Assembly (NCBI RefSeq): GCF_029784155.1
Contig: NW_026597299.1
Coordinates: 124,001-188,000, forward strand
DNA length: 64,000 nt
Direction of reading: 5' to 3'
DNA from: Uranotaenia lowii
Taxonomy: Eukaryota; Arthropoda; Insecta; Diptera; Culicidae
The position numbers and the translations under genes are program-made. The notes under the pieces were generated by a model. The model was not told where the DNA came from, searched no databases, and saw only the letters and a list, made by a program, of their open reading frames with translations. Positions 34,229-47,000 of the stretch are shown piece by piece; the first letter of the stretch is position 1; every line of letters begins with the position of its first letter.

Positions 34229-37129
34229 CTTTTGCACATTTTCCGTCATGATAACGTTTGAAAAAATCAGAAAAGTAGTGTATAAATTTATGCGTTAAAA
34301 AAATATTGAGAATAAAAATCCAGCAATTTATACTATGGAAAATAAATAAAATTTTATACAATTATTTTTTTTTTTTTTTTTGTCAACTCTTACCGTTTAT
34401 AACTTATCAAGAGATTTTTCTATACAAGTTCACTGTTGGAAGAAACTAAATGAAATATAATTGCAGTGTGAATTTCACAAGTCCAAAAAGTCCGATTTTG
34501 GGGGATTTACTATGGGGCTTAGGGGCTTATTCTGCGAGGCGAGTGACGTGAAGTGACTTCGTTTTTTAGAGTCACCGTATTCTAGCAGGCGAATGCTGTG
34601 ACTTGAATGAACTTTAGGTGACTTGAATGAACTTTTTTTTACTGTCACCGTATTCTCAGAGGCGAATGGCGTGACTCAAGTCGGTGGCAAGTGACTTTTG
34701 AAGTCGTTACCTATTTCGTAGGTGACTTGGAAAACTAGAATTTTTAAATACGACAAAATAAACAACAACTACTTAACTTAACTTTGAAATAAATCATTTT
34801 TTGAGGAAAAATGTTTAAAAAATACAACAAAGGTTTATCTTCTTCGAAATTAGGTTAAATTATAATCAAAGCTTGCACCTTACATTTTTCTCGTACTTTT
34901 GAATTACCTTTTTAAAGTGCTTATGGATAATAGTAAATTCGAATTCAATATTTGTTTTTTTTTTAATTCGGTCCTGGAGTAATACTTCATTGTTGATCTA
35001 GAATCTAAATTTATATTGTAAAAAAGCATTAATTGAAGAAAATTCTCGGCTTACATAAAAGTATTTTAAAAACCTGAATCCTTAATTATAGAATAAAAAT
35101 TAAACACGGATTATAAATTCGAATCCGAATTTCAAATTTTATATCTGAACCTTAATTCCAAGAAAATTATTAAATTATATGTTTGTTTTTTTTCTTCATT
35201 TTTATTATTTTAGTTCTTACCAGTTGAATGTGATGACATATTTTATTAATTTTTTTAAACTTTATAACTATCAATAATAAATCTTTCAAAAAAAAATAGG
35301 GGAAAACAATCGAATCACAAAAAAAAACTTTCGAAACTGTTTTAGTTTTCATTGATCACATGCTTTATATCCCTTGGCTATTTCTGTTCTAAAATATTCA
35401 CTGGAAATACGCCGCCTACTGTCCAGGGCGATGACCACGGTTCAGGAATCATACTTCGGTTCAATGGATTAAGATTCGGCAATTTAGACTGTAAATATAT
35501 AAAAAAAAATGTTCTTATCACTTTAAATCGTCTAGTATTTCAGTACAAAAAAAAATCATCAAGTGGTTTCACTCACCTCGAAAAGCTCAATTTTTTCCGC
35601 TTGCATCCGATTCCAAGGATTGGATGCTAAGGTTCGCTTCTGGTGTGCCGGTTTTTTACTTGGTAGGGCATCATTTCAAGGAATTTAAGCAGCACAATTT
35701 TCAGTAGAAATTAATTTCTTTGTAGCCTCGGTTTTATTTTTGGTAACTGACGTCTTGCAAATGAACACCATCAGCTTGCAAATGAATACAACGGCACCAA
35801 CCAATAAAAAATAAAAGGAGGTGAAGCATATATCAACGATTAAAATTATTGGAACCAAAATAGATAGAAAAATATCTTTTTTTGTTGAATAAAGTGCTTG
35901 AGCTAGATGGAAACAAAAAATAAAATTCTCAGCAAACAAGTAAAAATGCATTTGCACTTAAAATTTCAAAACTCTGGTGCAAATTATAGCATGGAATCGA
36001 TGTGATTTGCATCACCTGAGTTTGTACGTTTGTTGGACAAAAGTCATTTCGGATGAACTGTCAATCCAAGAAAATAACTTGATTTCCAGGTACGATATTT
36101 TTGTTTTTGCATATGTATTAGTAGTTTGAAAATTTTCCAACATTTAAAAAAATCAGCTATGTATTTATTTATATGTTCAATTATTTTTAATCGAATTCAT
36201 TACTTTTCAAATAAAAAAAGAAACCGAATTTATCCAAGCAACATATTTGTACCGCATCCATTTTTGAATGGAATGAAATTTGGAATCCAATCTTCTAGTA
36301 GCCAATGATCAATTTTAGTCAGCTGCGCGTCAGATTTATCATTTGTCATTCATCCCATATTAATTTTAGTAAGTGTACTGCTACCTGATTCTCAAATATA
36401 TTTCAAATGAAAAAGCACCATGGTTTAAGTTCAAAATAACAACTTATACAATTTTCAACCTATTGAGATTTAAAACCTTATGAGTTTTTGGTTTTCAATT
36501 GATTTTTACGGTTCAAAAGAATTTAAATTTTTAAAATACATAAATCTAGTTTAAAACATTCGATAAAATCAATTCTTTTTCTCAAAGAAATGCGTTTTAA
36601 TAGTTTTGTCGATCAAATATTTACAAATATAAACAATAATGTTAATCTTACGAAAAAGTTAAAGTCTTTTTTATTCAAGCAATACGCCATATTATGACTA
36701 TAACTAAAATATCGCACTACTTAAGGATTTATAATTCATTATTTCTTATATATAATGTGATTTATTCAATGTATAAAATATTTAGATAGAATGAAGGGTG
36801 AGTTGTTTTTCTGACATTCAAGGCTACATGTTTAAAATATCGCTGTAGATGGATATACTGATTTGCATTACAATTCAATTCCGAAATGTATACGAAAAAA
36901 GAATAAAACGCAAACTTTGAAACGCGTTTTTTTTTCGAAAACAGCCCAAGCAACCAAAAGTCGCGTGTTTACTTAACTCCGAACTCCGAAGTTCACATTT
37001 GGCTGAAAAAATGTATTACGGGAACTTCAGGTGACTCTTGTCGCGTAAAAGTTACTCAGGAACTTCCATCGCCCTTTGAAAGGTTAAACTATCGATAACG
37101 GAACTTCTAAGCGCTTTGAATGGAACTTC

Positions 37130-37690
37130 TTTCAAGAAGGTCGATAACGTTCGCGTTACATTCCAAAACGCACCATTAAGATACTTGAAGGTGTTTTAAA
37201 GAACCTACACAGTAAACGAAAATTACCGAGTTCGGTAATTTTTTTTACCGAAATCCTAACATGTGTAAATCGTTAAACTGTTCGGTAATTTTTTCGGTAA
37301 AAAATAAACGAACATCGGTAAATAAAGAATCGTTTTACCGATGTTCGTTTATTTTTTACCGAAAAAATTACCGAACAGTTTAACGATTTACACATGTTAG
37401 GATTTCGGTAAAAAAATTACCGAACTCGGTAATTTTCGTTTACTGTGTATATGGGAAATCTAAGCGACATGTCAAAAATGTTTTTCAAGAAGGTCGATAA
37501 AGTTCGCGTAACATTCTAAAGCGCACCATTAAGATACTTGAAGGTGTTTTAAAGAATCTATATGGGAATTCTAAGCGACATGTCAAAAATGTTTTTCAAG
37601 AAGGTCGATAACTTTCGCGTAACATTCTAAAGCGCACCATTAAGATACTTGAAGGTGTTTTAAAGAACCTATATGGGAATTCTAAGCGAC
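37130..37690 (+). repeat. 111-bp tandem repeat, three units, first one split by a MITE
   Basis: AAGGTCGATAA recurs at 37137, 37490 and 37601, each followed by TTCGCGT(A/T)ACATTC, GCACCATTAAGATACTTGAA and AAGAAC/TCTATATGGG. The second interval is 111 bp. The first is also 111 bp once the 242 bp brought in by the MITE and its TA are removed. This confirms both the repeat and the MITE borders. Confidence 0.85.
37208..37447. mobile_element. Near-perfect palindromic MITE, 240 bp, TA duplication
   Basis: It runs from CACAGTAAACGAAAATTACC to the inverse GGTAATTTTCGTTTACTGTG, and almost the whole element is a palindrome with a loop of about 10 bp near 37327. It is flanked by TA on both sides. The intact 111-bp tandem units to its right read GAACCTATATGGG without the insert, which proves the TA duplication. 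It is rich in TTCGGTAA and its inverse. It is typical of a Tc1/mariner-mobilised MITE; the near-perfect arms suggest youth or DNA-level homogenisation. Confidence 0.9.
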
Positions 37691-37964
37691 ATGTCAAAAC
37701 TGTCTGTCAAATTCTTGTCATGGTATTTGTTTTGTTTGTATCTGTACTGATATTTACAAATGGAATTCAAGATTTTTTCGAATTTTTCTTATAAATGTGA
37801 AATAAGATATTCGAATAAATTTTTGATGATGCGAATTTTTGTTATGATTCATATTGTGTACTGAAAGTCCTTTGAACGAAATAAGGTACCTTCTATTGAC
37901 CAACCCACTCAATCATCTCAAATGACATTAAGTTTAAATACTAATCATTACAGTGGCAATTAGC

Positions 37965-38050
37965 TATTGCTCGATTGGTCGAGAGGCTGGTGAGTTTCAT
38001 TGCAACCTAGAGAGCAGCGGTTCAATTCTCTAGGCGTGTAAGCAGCTTTA
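37965..38050 (+). repeat. tRNA-like (SINE-type) segment
   Basis: TGGTCGAGAGGCTGGTG resembles an A box, and CGGTTCAATTCTCTAGG lies at the right distance to act as a B box. The stem pairs of a true tRNA are not preserved, so it is a tRNA-derived SINE head or a tRNA pseudogene. The end of the body is unclear. Confidence 0.45.
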
Positions 38051-38385
38051 GTAATCAAAACAATATAATTAAAATCAATGAGATAGACCATGATAGACCG
38101 GCAACCTAGCAATCTGACATGTGGTTGTCAGAGCAATCTGTCAATTGGATTTTTTTTTTCGGCGCGTAGAAGTTTCTTGACATTCTCTTAGAAGCTGAAT
38201 AGCGTTCTCTACAGCCCCCTAAACGAACTTGAAAGAAGCTTTAAGAACTTAAATTTTGGGCTGATTAGCATTCTCTTCAGACACAAACGAGAGCTGATTA
38301 AGCTTCTATGGAACTTTTTTAAGGGAATTCTGGTTGCTTGGGAGTTTAATAACTTATAATTCCCCTCTGGATTTGTGTGTCTTTA

Positions 38386-39113
38386 AGGGGGGGGGGGGGG
38401 GGGATAGGGTCTAACACTTTCAAAAAATCGATTTTTTTATTTTCTTATTGTAAAACATTTCAAGAATGTTGTGTCAAATTTTCAAGTCAATTGAAGCAAA
38501 ACTGTAGAAATTATAGGCCTTTTTGTCCTCCTATCTAATACTGCAAGAAAGCAAGAGCAGAAACTTCAAACGCGTTTTTCTCGAAAGCACATTTTTAAAG
38601 TCCGTGGACATCGTCATTTGAAAACTACTTATCCGGTTCTTTTCAAATTTGGAACATAATTTCTACATATAAAATACCAGACCCCAACGTTTTTTTTTTG
38701 TTTTTTTACTTTGGGGAGATTTTACAGATAAAAAATGGCGGATTTTTTCGTGAAAAATCGTAGTTTTTACTTCAAACAGTCACAAAAATTTCATAAAAAA
38801 TTTTTTAAGTTAAATAAAAACGTTGGGGGTCCAGAAAAATATCAATTAAAAATATTTTGCTCTGATTTTTTGACTTCAGATGATTCTGTGCTGAGATACA
38901 GTGTCCACAGCAAATCCTGTTTTCTAAAAGGCATCCTCGAAAGTGCTCCGTCACCGGCTCATTTTTTAATTTTTTTCTACGAAAAAATTACTAAAAGTTC
39001 TTTTACCAATGCTTTGTATAATGCAAAAAATTTGAATACATTTGTTTGAACGATAGCTCTAGAAAAAATCATGAAAATGGTGTTTTTTTTACCCGTTAGA
39101 CCCTACCCCCCCT
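38386..39113. mobile_element. TIR element with G-run ends, nested in A, TTA duplication
   Basis: The left end is an A, a run of about 20 G, then ATAGGGTCTAAC. The right end is the inverse, GTTAGACCCTA then a C run and T. TTA lies on both sides (38383-38385 and 39114-39116). The 728-bp interior holds a 104-codon plus frame (38735-39049) with no recognisable domain and A/T-driven composition (many F and K), probably chance. The G run is longer at the left than the C run at the right, as expected for slippage. Confidence 0.75.
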
Positions 39114-40629
39114 TTATGTAATCTGAAATAAGTGAATCTGAATTATGATTCTATAAGCATATCTGAATCCTAAGCGGACATTTTAACGTTTAATCAAAAA
39201 TATTTTTTTATCAGGTTCTTCATTTTCAATTAACATAAACTTTAATCGCAATTATTTTAATTGAGCCAATGACCTTCAAAATAAAATGAAATTTTAGATC
39301 TGAGAGAGAGATTTGAGATTCTGAAATTCAATTTCTGAAGCTTCTTAGGTATTTTGTTCTAAATTAAGATTCCGAATGAAAGAATGGATTCCGACTCAAG
39401 TATTGAAAACTCAATTCAAAAAATTTATACTGAAATTAGAAATTGTATGGATTATGAATTTTGAATCTAAATCTGAAATTTCACAAGTTAATAAATGCAA
39501 ATCGCAAAGATAATTGAAATTCCGTATTGGTCTAGTTGAATAAAAGTATGTGAATGTGACGTCATCCAAGAAATTGAATATCACACTACCTTCTTTAAAT
39601 GTCCTTATATGTTTGACAGTTTGCAGGGTGAACCAGATGAAACTGGTTCACCGCCTCTGGAACGTCAAAATGAACTATTCGGCTCCGGAGTAATGAACTA
39701 GTCACCTGGAGTGAGTCGCCTCTCGGAATACCCCGACTGTAGTCACGTGACTACGACTAATGTGACTCCGAGTCACTTCATTCGCCTCGCAGAATAAGGC
39801 CCTTATTCTGCGAGGCGAGTGACGTGAAACGACTTGGGTTTTCAGAGTCACCGTATTCCAGCAGGCGAATGCCGTGACTTGGATGAATTTAGGTGACTTG
39901 AATGAACACGCATGGACTGTCACCGTATTCTCAGAGGCGAATGGCGTGACTCAAGTCGGCGCCAGGTGACTTTTGAAGTCGTAACCTATTGCGCAGGTGA
40001 CTCGATAGAAAATAAGGTGGAAAGTCAAAGATACATATGCAAATCGATCGGAATTTTTATTAAATTTCTCAGAAAACATGAATAGTCATTTTTCAGTAGA
40101 TACTTATTAGAAATACTCAAAATATTAACCCATATTCGAAAAAAAAGTTCTTTCCCAAGATGATAGAAGCAGGAAAATTCGCAACACAATTTCCATTGGT
40201 ACATTCAATTGAAAAAATATCCAAAGATTTATTATTAATCTGTTTTTATTTAACCATTTTCTTTCATCGTCCTATTTTTTCGCCAAATTAAATAAAAAAT
40301 CGGATCCGACGATAGAGTAAGGTAATTTTCCAGCATTTTGAGCAAATGCTGGCTCTTTCGATTCCAAAAGTTCCCGGAGGAGAAAATTATCTGGAACATT
40401 GTAAAAAGATCTGCACAAACTCCGACCACTGGTTTTTTTTCCATCGTTGTCGATTAGATTCCGGGCCAAACACCGATCACTGGTTGTTTCCATCATCCTC
40501 GATTAGATTTCGGGTCACCTCCGCTACCATCTCGCAGATCTTTCGTCGCATGTTAGAAATTTACGATTGCTTCAGCAGAATCTGCTGAAGAACAGCCCCC
40601 GCAACAGAACCGTGGCCATGCTTGGACAT

Positions 40630-41822
40630 TAGACTAGTTCACTTTTCGGCTTTTTTCGCTGATCACAACGCCACTTACAGGGTTTGATCCTCATTCATTT
40701 TCAAGAACTTTGGCCGAATTTGAGCTCATTTGAGTAAGTTTCCAGCGTGCGCTAGAAGTTTTATTGAAAAAAGTCCATTTTTCTGGAAAATTTTCTTAGA
40801 TGTGTTCTAGCAAGCTGTTGTTAATATAAAATGATAATTTTATAGTGCTCGGTGATTGGTATGACAAGCATTCGTATGGACCTGTTTTAGATAATTGACT
40901 AAATCAAACCGAAAAAAATTAAAAATTCATAAACCACCAACTTTTACAGAAAATTTACTTACAAGTTAAGAGCTTAAAATCAGTAGTAAATAGAAAAAAA
41001 AAATATTTTCGATATAAACTTTTCATAAAAAGATAGCCTTATTTATAACCTTTAATTTGATGTATAACACTTAATTATCGCAACAGTACAAGCAAAGATA
41101 TTCAAACATTCACATCACATTCTTTGAATCATAATGTTGTCTCCATTCAAGTTTTAGCATCATGCAACCAGCAAAACGTGGCATCAAGAAGACTTGGTTA
41201 CAACTTGAACAAAGCGCGCGCTTTTTTTAACTCCTGGCCCCGTCATGGGGTACTTGATTGAATAAAATATCCTTTCTTGTGCACAAGTTGGTGTGGAGCA
41301 AACTTGAATGAAAAATATATTATCAAATCAAATTTGTTGCATAGATATTTGAATAACTTTGCTAGCACTCTTGCGATCATTAAGTGTTATACATCAAATC
41401 AAAGGTTATAAATAAGGCTATCTTTTTATGAAAAGTTTATATCGAAAATATTTTTTTTCTATTTACTACTGATTTTAAGCTCTCAACTTGTAAGTAAATT
41501 TTCTGTAAAAGTTGGTAGTTTATGAATTTTTAAATTTTCTCGGTTTGATTTAGTCAATTATCTAAAACAGGTCCATACGAATGCTTGTCATACCAATCAC
41601 CGAGCACTATAAAATTATCATTTTATATTAACAACAGGTTGCTAGAACACATCTACGGAAATTTTTCAGAAAAATGGACTTTTTTCAATAAAACTCCTAG
41701 CGCACGCTGGAAACTTACTCAAATGAGCTCAAATTTGGCCAGAGTACTTGAAAATGAATGAGGATCAAACCCTGTAAGTGGCGTTGTGATCAGCGAAAAA
41801 AGCCGAAAAGTGAACTAGTCTA
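40630..41822. mobile_element. Foldback element with 445-475 bp inverted arms, 8-bp duplication
   Basis: TAGACTAGTTCACTTTTCGG at 40630 and its inverse ending at 41822 begin long inverted arms (about 40630-41074 and 41380-41822). Weaker pairing continues to about 41105 and 41349 around a spacer of about 250-300 bp. A perfect 8-bp target duplication, TTGGACAT, lies at 40622-40629 and 41823-41830. The inverted twin C lacks this insertion and has the target once (46186-46193), so the insertion came after B and C existed. TAG-type ends and 8 bp fit a hAT- or P-mobilised MITE. It is non-coding. Confidence 0.9.
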
Positions 41823-43930
41823 TTGGACATCCTCTATCATCTGTGGATTCTGGATACCCCTCAGCAGTTGTGTTAACTTTCTTCGCTTCGTCTGAGGCCT
41901 CATGTAGACGGGTGTTAGTCGTTTTCCGATCCTATGTTCACATCTTTTCCAAATCAAGTCGAGCCGTGGAAACTTTTTTTTGTTTACGTAGTTGTTGACA
42001 GTTAGATGTATTCATCTTTTAATATGCAAATGAACACAGTGGCAAAAACCGATGAAATGTAAAGGTAGGTGAAGCTTATATTTATGTTTGAAGTTAATGG
42101 TAAGCAAAACAGACAGTAAAAGTTACTCTTTTGTTAATTAGACTGCTTAAGCTAATTGCAAACAAAAAATAAAATACTCAGGAAACAAATTAAAATGCGT
42201 TTAAACTCAAAATTTAAAAAAAACTGTGCAAAATTTTGAATGAAATTGATCTGATTTGCATAACCTGAGTATGTACGAACGTTGGGCAATAGTCATGTCG
42301 GATGAATTTTAGTGAACTGGCAATCCATTAAAATAACTTGATTTTCAGGTACAACATTATTGTTTATGCATATGTTTAGAAGTTCAAAAAATTAGCAACT
42401 TTTTATAAAAAAAAGTCATTCAAATAGTATGATCAATTCTTTCAAAAAAAAGGTTTATCGAATTATTTACCTTAATAAAAATTATAAAAATAGACTGCTT
42501 GTTATCAAGCTCAGTTTTACATCAAATTCAATAAAACTGCAACTTTTACACGATTTGATTGGTTCAATTTAGTGAAAAAAACCAGTTTCAACTTATTTTG
42601 GATCAAAAGTTCAAATTTTTATTCGAATTTAAGCCCTAATTCTAACATAATATATTCAGTACGGGAGAGTGGGGTATCGTGGGCCATGGGGAAACGTGGG
42701 CCACTTTTAATATCTCAGATGTGTATTGAGATAAAAATCTCGAAGCAACTGTCATCGTCGTCGCTTTGCGAGAGCATATATTTCTAAATGTTGTTGGCTA
42801 CAATACGCATCATATGCTTCTTTTATTTATCAAACTAAAAAAGTTAGAAAATTTTACTTTCATAATTAAAAATACACCCGCCAATTGCATCGTTGGGGAA
42901 CCTAAAGTTCATAACAAAAATATGCTCATACGCTTATGATCTTAGTTTTGTTTTGATCTTTCACGTGGAAATGGAATTTTTGATGCAACATAAATAAGTC
43001 ACACAAACGCAACCAATTTGCAAATCATAGTTTGTGGGGAATCGTGGGCCACACATCTTTAACCACCTATATTTTTATGTTTTTATACACATTCTGAACT
43101 TAAAATACGTTTTCCCTATCTGTAAAGTTTTCTTATGATAAATGAAGAGTTATGAAAAATATTTTGTCCATCTATATAAGGAATTTTGCCAAAACGTTCG
43201 CGAGCCAGGTTTTGGAATCTATTCGATCATACACAGTTCTCTTTTTCATTTCATCATCTGAAATTGCTTTGAAATGACGAAATGAATTATAAAATCACAG
43301 TTTTGGGTCAACTCATAAACTTTGGATGTTATTTGGTCAAAGGATGACCCCTTTTCTATCGTCAAATACAAATAAGATATATAAAATTTATAAGACAAAC
43401 GTAAATATACAATCAAATTTTGGATTTGAAGTTTCAATCCGAATTTGAAATTCTCAAGCTATTTAAATTTTCGATTCTAAATGGAGAATCCGAATAAAGA
43501 AAAAAAAAACATTTCGACTTGATTTCGAAACTCATTTAAAAAAAAAACACTTTTCAGTATGCATTATATCTAAATCTGAAATTTTGTCACGTACAAAAAT
43601 ACAAATCACACTCTTATTAAAGTCCTACATTGGGTTTGGTTACATAAAAATTGAATGCATTATTTTGAAATTCTTCATGAATGTGACGTCATCCAAGAAA
43701 TTGAATATCACACTACCTTCTTTGAATGTTCCTTACATGTTTGACAGTTCGCATGGTGAACCCGATGAAACTGGTTCATTGCCTCTGGAACGTCCAAATG
43801 AACATCAAGCCACCGAGGCAATGAACTAGTCACCGTGAGTGAGTCGCCTCTCGGAATACCCCGACTAGAGTCACGTGACTACGACTAATGTGACTCCGAG
43901 TCACTTCATTCGCGTCGCAGAATAAGGCCC

Positions 43931-44087
43931 AATTTCACATAACTACAACTTGGTTTACTGAATAGGAATTTAATCTGTATTCCATCGAATCAAACACCAT
44001 AAATGACATCACATCGACTGCGGAAGAAAAAAAAAGCGGCCATACGCGACGAGCGTTCGTTCAAACCCCCATGTGGCCTGAGATATA
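43931..44087. other. 157-bp spacer between inverted elements B and C
   Basis: This unique-looking spacer separates the two nearly identical inverted elements. Its ends read AAT at 43931-43933 and ATA at 44085-44087. As it stands, neither triplet matches the outer flank of its adjoining element. If the spacer is reversed, both elements gain correct 3-bp duplications. A plus frame that runs through it (44003-44188) is chance. Confidence 0.7.
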
Positions 44088-47000
44088 GGGCCTTATTCTG
44101 CGACGCGAATGAAGTGACTCGGAGTCACATTAGTCGTAGTCACGTGACTCTAGTCGGGGTATTCCGAGAGGCGACTCACTCACGGTGACTAGTTCATTGC
44201 CTCGGTGGCTTGATGTTCATTTTGACGTTCCAGAGGCAATGAACCAGTTTCATCGGGTTCACCATGCGAACTGTCAAACATGTAAGGAACATTCAAAGAA
44301 GGTAGTGTGATATTCAATTTCTTGGATGACGTCACATTCATGAAGAATTTCAAAATAATGCATTCAATTTTTATGTAACCAAACCCAATGTAGGACTTTA
44401 ATAAGAGTGTGATTTGTATTTTTGTACGTGACAAAATTTCAGATTTAGATATAATGCATACTGAAAAGTGTTTTTTTTTAAATGAGTTTCGAAATCAAGT
44501 CGAAATGTTTTTTTTTTCTTTATTCGGATTCTCCATTTAGAATCGAAAATTTAAATAGCTTGAGAATTTCAAATTCGGATTGAAACTTCAAATCCAAAAT
44601 TTGATTGTATATTTACGTTTGTCTTATAAATTTTATATATCTTATTTGTATTTGACGATAGAAAAGGGGTCATCCTTTGACCAAATAACATCCAAAGTTT
44701 ATGAGTTGACCCAAAACTGTGATTTTATAATTCATTTCGTCATTTCAAAGCAATTTCAGATGATGAAATGAAAAAGAGAACTGTGTATGATCGAATAGAT
44801 TCCAAAACCTGGCTCGCGAACGTTTTGGCAAAATTCCTTATATAGATGGACAAAATATTTTTCATAACTCTTCATTTATCATAAGAAAACTTTACAGATA
44901 GGGAAAACGTATTTTAAGTTCAGAATGTGTATAAAAACATAAAAATATAGGTGGTTAAAGATGTGTGGCCCACGATTCCCCACAAACTATGATTTGCAAA
45001 TTGGTTGCGTTTGTGTGACTTATTTATGTTTCATCAAAAATTCCATTTCCACGTGAAAGATCAAAACAAAACTAAGATCATAAGCGTATGAGCATATTTT
45101 TGTTATGAACTTTAGGTTCCCCAACGATGCAATTGGCGGGTGTATTTTTAATTATGAAAGTAAAATTTTCTAACTTTTTTAGTTTGATAAATAAAAGAAG
45201 CATATGATGCGTATTGAAGCCAACAACATTTAGAAATATATGCTCTCGCAAAGCGGCGACGATGACAGTTGCTTCGAGATTTTTGTCTCAATACACATCT
45301 GAGATATTAAAAGTGGCCCACGTTTCCCCATGGCCCACGATACCCCACTCTCCCGTACTGAATATATTATGTTAGAATTAGGGCTTAAATTCGAATAAAA
45401 ATTTGAACTTTTGATCCAAAATAAGTTGAAACTGGTTTTTTTCACTAAATTGAACCAATCAAATCGTGTAAAAGTTGCAGTTTTATTGAATTTGATGTAA
45501 AACTGAGCTTGATAACAAGCAGTCTATTTTTATAATTTTTATTAAGGTAAATAATTCGATAAACCTTTTTTTTGAAAGAATTGATCATACTATTTGAATG
45601 ACTTTTTTTTATAAAAAGTTGCTAATTTTTTTAACTTCTAAACATATGCATAAACAATAATGTTGTACCTGAAAATCAAGTTATTTTAATGGATTGCCAG
45701 TTCACTAAAATTCATCCGACATGACTATTGCCCAACGTTCGTACATACTCAGGTTATGCAAATCAGATCAATTTCATTCAAAATTTTGCACAGTTTTTTT
45801 TAAATTTTGAGTTTAAACGCATTTTAATTTGTTTCCTGAGTATTTTATTTTTTGTTTGCAATTAGTTTAAGCAGTCTAATTAACAAAAGAGTAACTTTTA
45901 CTGTCTGTTTTGCTTACCATTAACTTCAAACATAAATATAAGCTTCACCTACCTTTACATTTCATCGGTTTTTGCCACTGTGTTCATTTGCATATTAAAA
46001 GATGAATACATCTAACTGTCAACAACTACGTAAACAAAAAAAAGTTTCCACGGCTCGACTTGATTTGGAAAAGATGTGAACATAGGATCGGAAAACGACT
46101 AACACCCGTCTACATGAGGCCTCAGACGAAGCGAAGAAAGTTAACACAACTGCTGAGGGGTATCCAGAATCCACAGATGATAGAGGATGTCCAAGCATGG
46201 CCACGGTTCTGTTGCGGGGGCTGTTCTTCAGCAGATTCTGCTGAAGCAATCGTAAATTTCTAACATGCGACGAAAGATCTGCGAGATGGTAGCGGAGGTG
46301 ACCCGAAATCTAATCGAGGATGATGGAAACAACCAGTGATCGGTGTTTGGCCCGGAATCTAATCGACAACGATGGAAAAAAAACCAGTGGTCGGAGTTTG
46401 TGCAGATCTTTTTACAATGTTCCAGATAATTTTCTCCTCCGGGAACTTTTGGAATCGAAAGAGCCAGCATTTGCTCAAAATGCTGGAAAATTACCTTACT
46501 CTATCGTCGGATCCGATTTTTTATTTAATTTGGCGAAAAAATAGGACGATGAAAGAAAATGGTTAAATAAAAACAGATTAATAATAAATCTTTGGATATT
46601 TTTTCAATTGAATGTACCAATGGAAATTGTGTTGCGAATTTTCCTGCTTCTATCATCTTGGGAAAGAACTTTTTTTTCGAATATGGGTTAATATTTTGAG
46701 TATTTCTAATAAGTATCTACTGAAAAATGACTATTCATGTTTTCTGAGAAATTTAATAAAAATTCCGATCGATTTGCATATGTATCTTTGACTTTCCACC
46801 TTATTTTCTATCGAGTCACCTGCGCAATAGGTTACGACTTCAAAAGTCACCTGGCGCCGACTTGAGTCACGCCATTCGCCTCTGAGAATACGGTGACAGT
46901 CCATGCGTGTTCATTCAAGTCACCTAAATTCATCCAAGTCACGGCATTCGCCTGCTGGAATACGGTGACTCTGGCCCTTATTCTGCGCCGCGCGTGACGT

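Larger units (their letters stand above)
36945..38342. mobile_element. TIR element with CCCAAGCAACCA ends, nested in A
   Basis: CCCAAGCAACCA at 36945 and its inverse TGGTTGCTTGGG ending at 38342 bound a 1.4-kb segment. Near both ends are GAACTTC-like and AAGAAGTTC-like subterminal words. Only a 2-bp AG flanks both sides, so the duplication is uncertain. Inside are three 111-bp tandem units (37130-37680), a palindromic MITE (37208-37447) and a tRNA-like segment (37965-38045). No coding frame is recognised. Confidence 0.65.
34522..39802 (+). mobile_element. TIR element 'A', same family, inserted in the end of element B
   Basis: The left end GGGGCTTATTCTGCGAGG at 34522 and right end CTCGCAGAATAAGGCCC ending at 39802 are family termini. 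The 3-bp duplication TTA lies at 34519-34521 and 39803-39805. This TTA is the one inside the terminal repeat of element B (GGGGCTTATTC), so A jumped into a relative's end. Its core (about 35680-36120) aligns with B at 42010-42360 but is clearly more diverged than B is from C. It is swollen to 5.3 kb by nested elements at 36945-38342 and 38386-39113. No transposase is seen. Confidence 0.75.
34514..43930 (+). mobile_element. TIR element 'B' of the GGGGCTTATTCTGCG family (interrupted)
   Basis: Its left terminus GGGGCTTA (34514-34521) is separated from the rest (39803-43930) by element A. Its right end reads GTCGCAGAATAAGGCCC to 43930. Subterminal regions repeat GTCACCGTATTC, GGCGAATG and GTGACTTG. 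Without the insertions it is about 2.93 kb, the same as its inverted twin C at 44088-48200 (about 2.93 kb without insert). The two look about 99% identical by eye. Frames of 63-81 codons are duplicated in both copies and show no transposase DDE or MYB-like motifs, so it appears non-autonomous. A 3-bp AT-rich target duplication fits a PIF/Harbinger-like mover, but this is inference. Confidence 0.75.

Noticed and set aside
38735..39049. 104-codon frame
   Set aside because: It is inside a non-autonomous TIR element, has A/T-driven composition, and no domain is recognised.
39702..44188. Arg/Ser/His-rich frames shared at 39702-39923 and 44003-44188
   Set aside because: They are read from the terminal repeats of the transposon family and recur wherever these ends occur.
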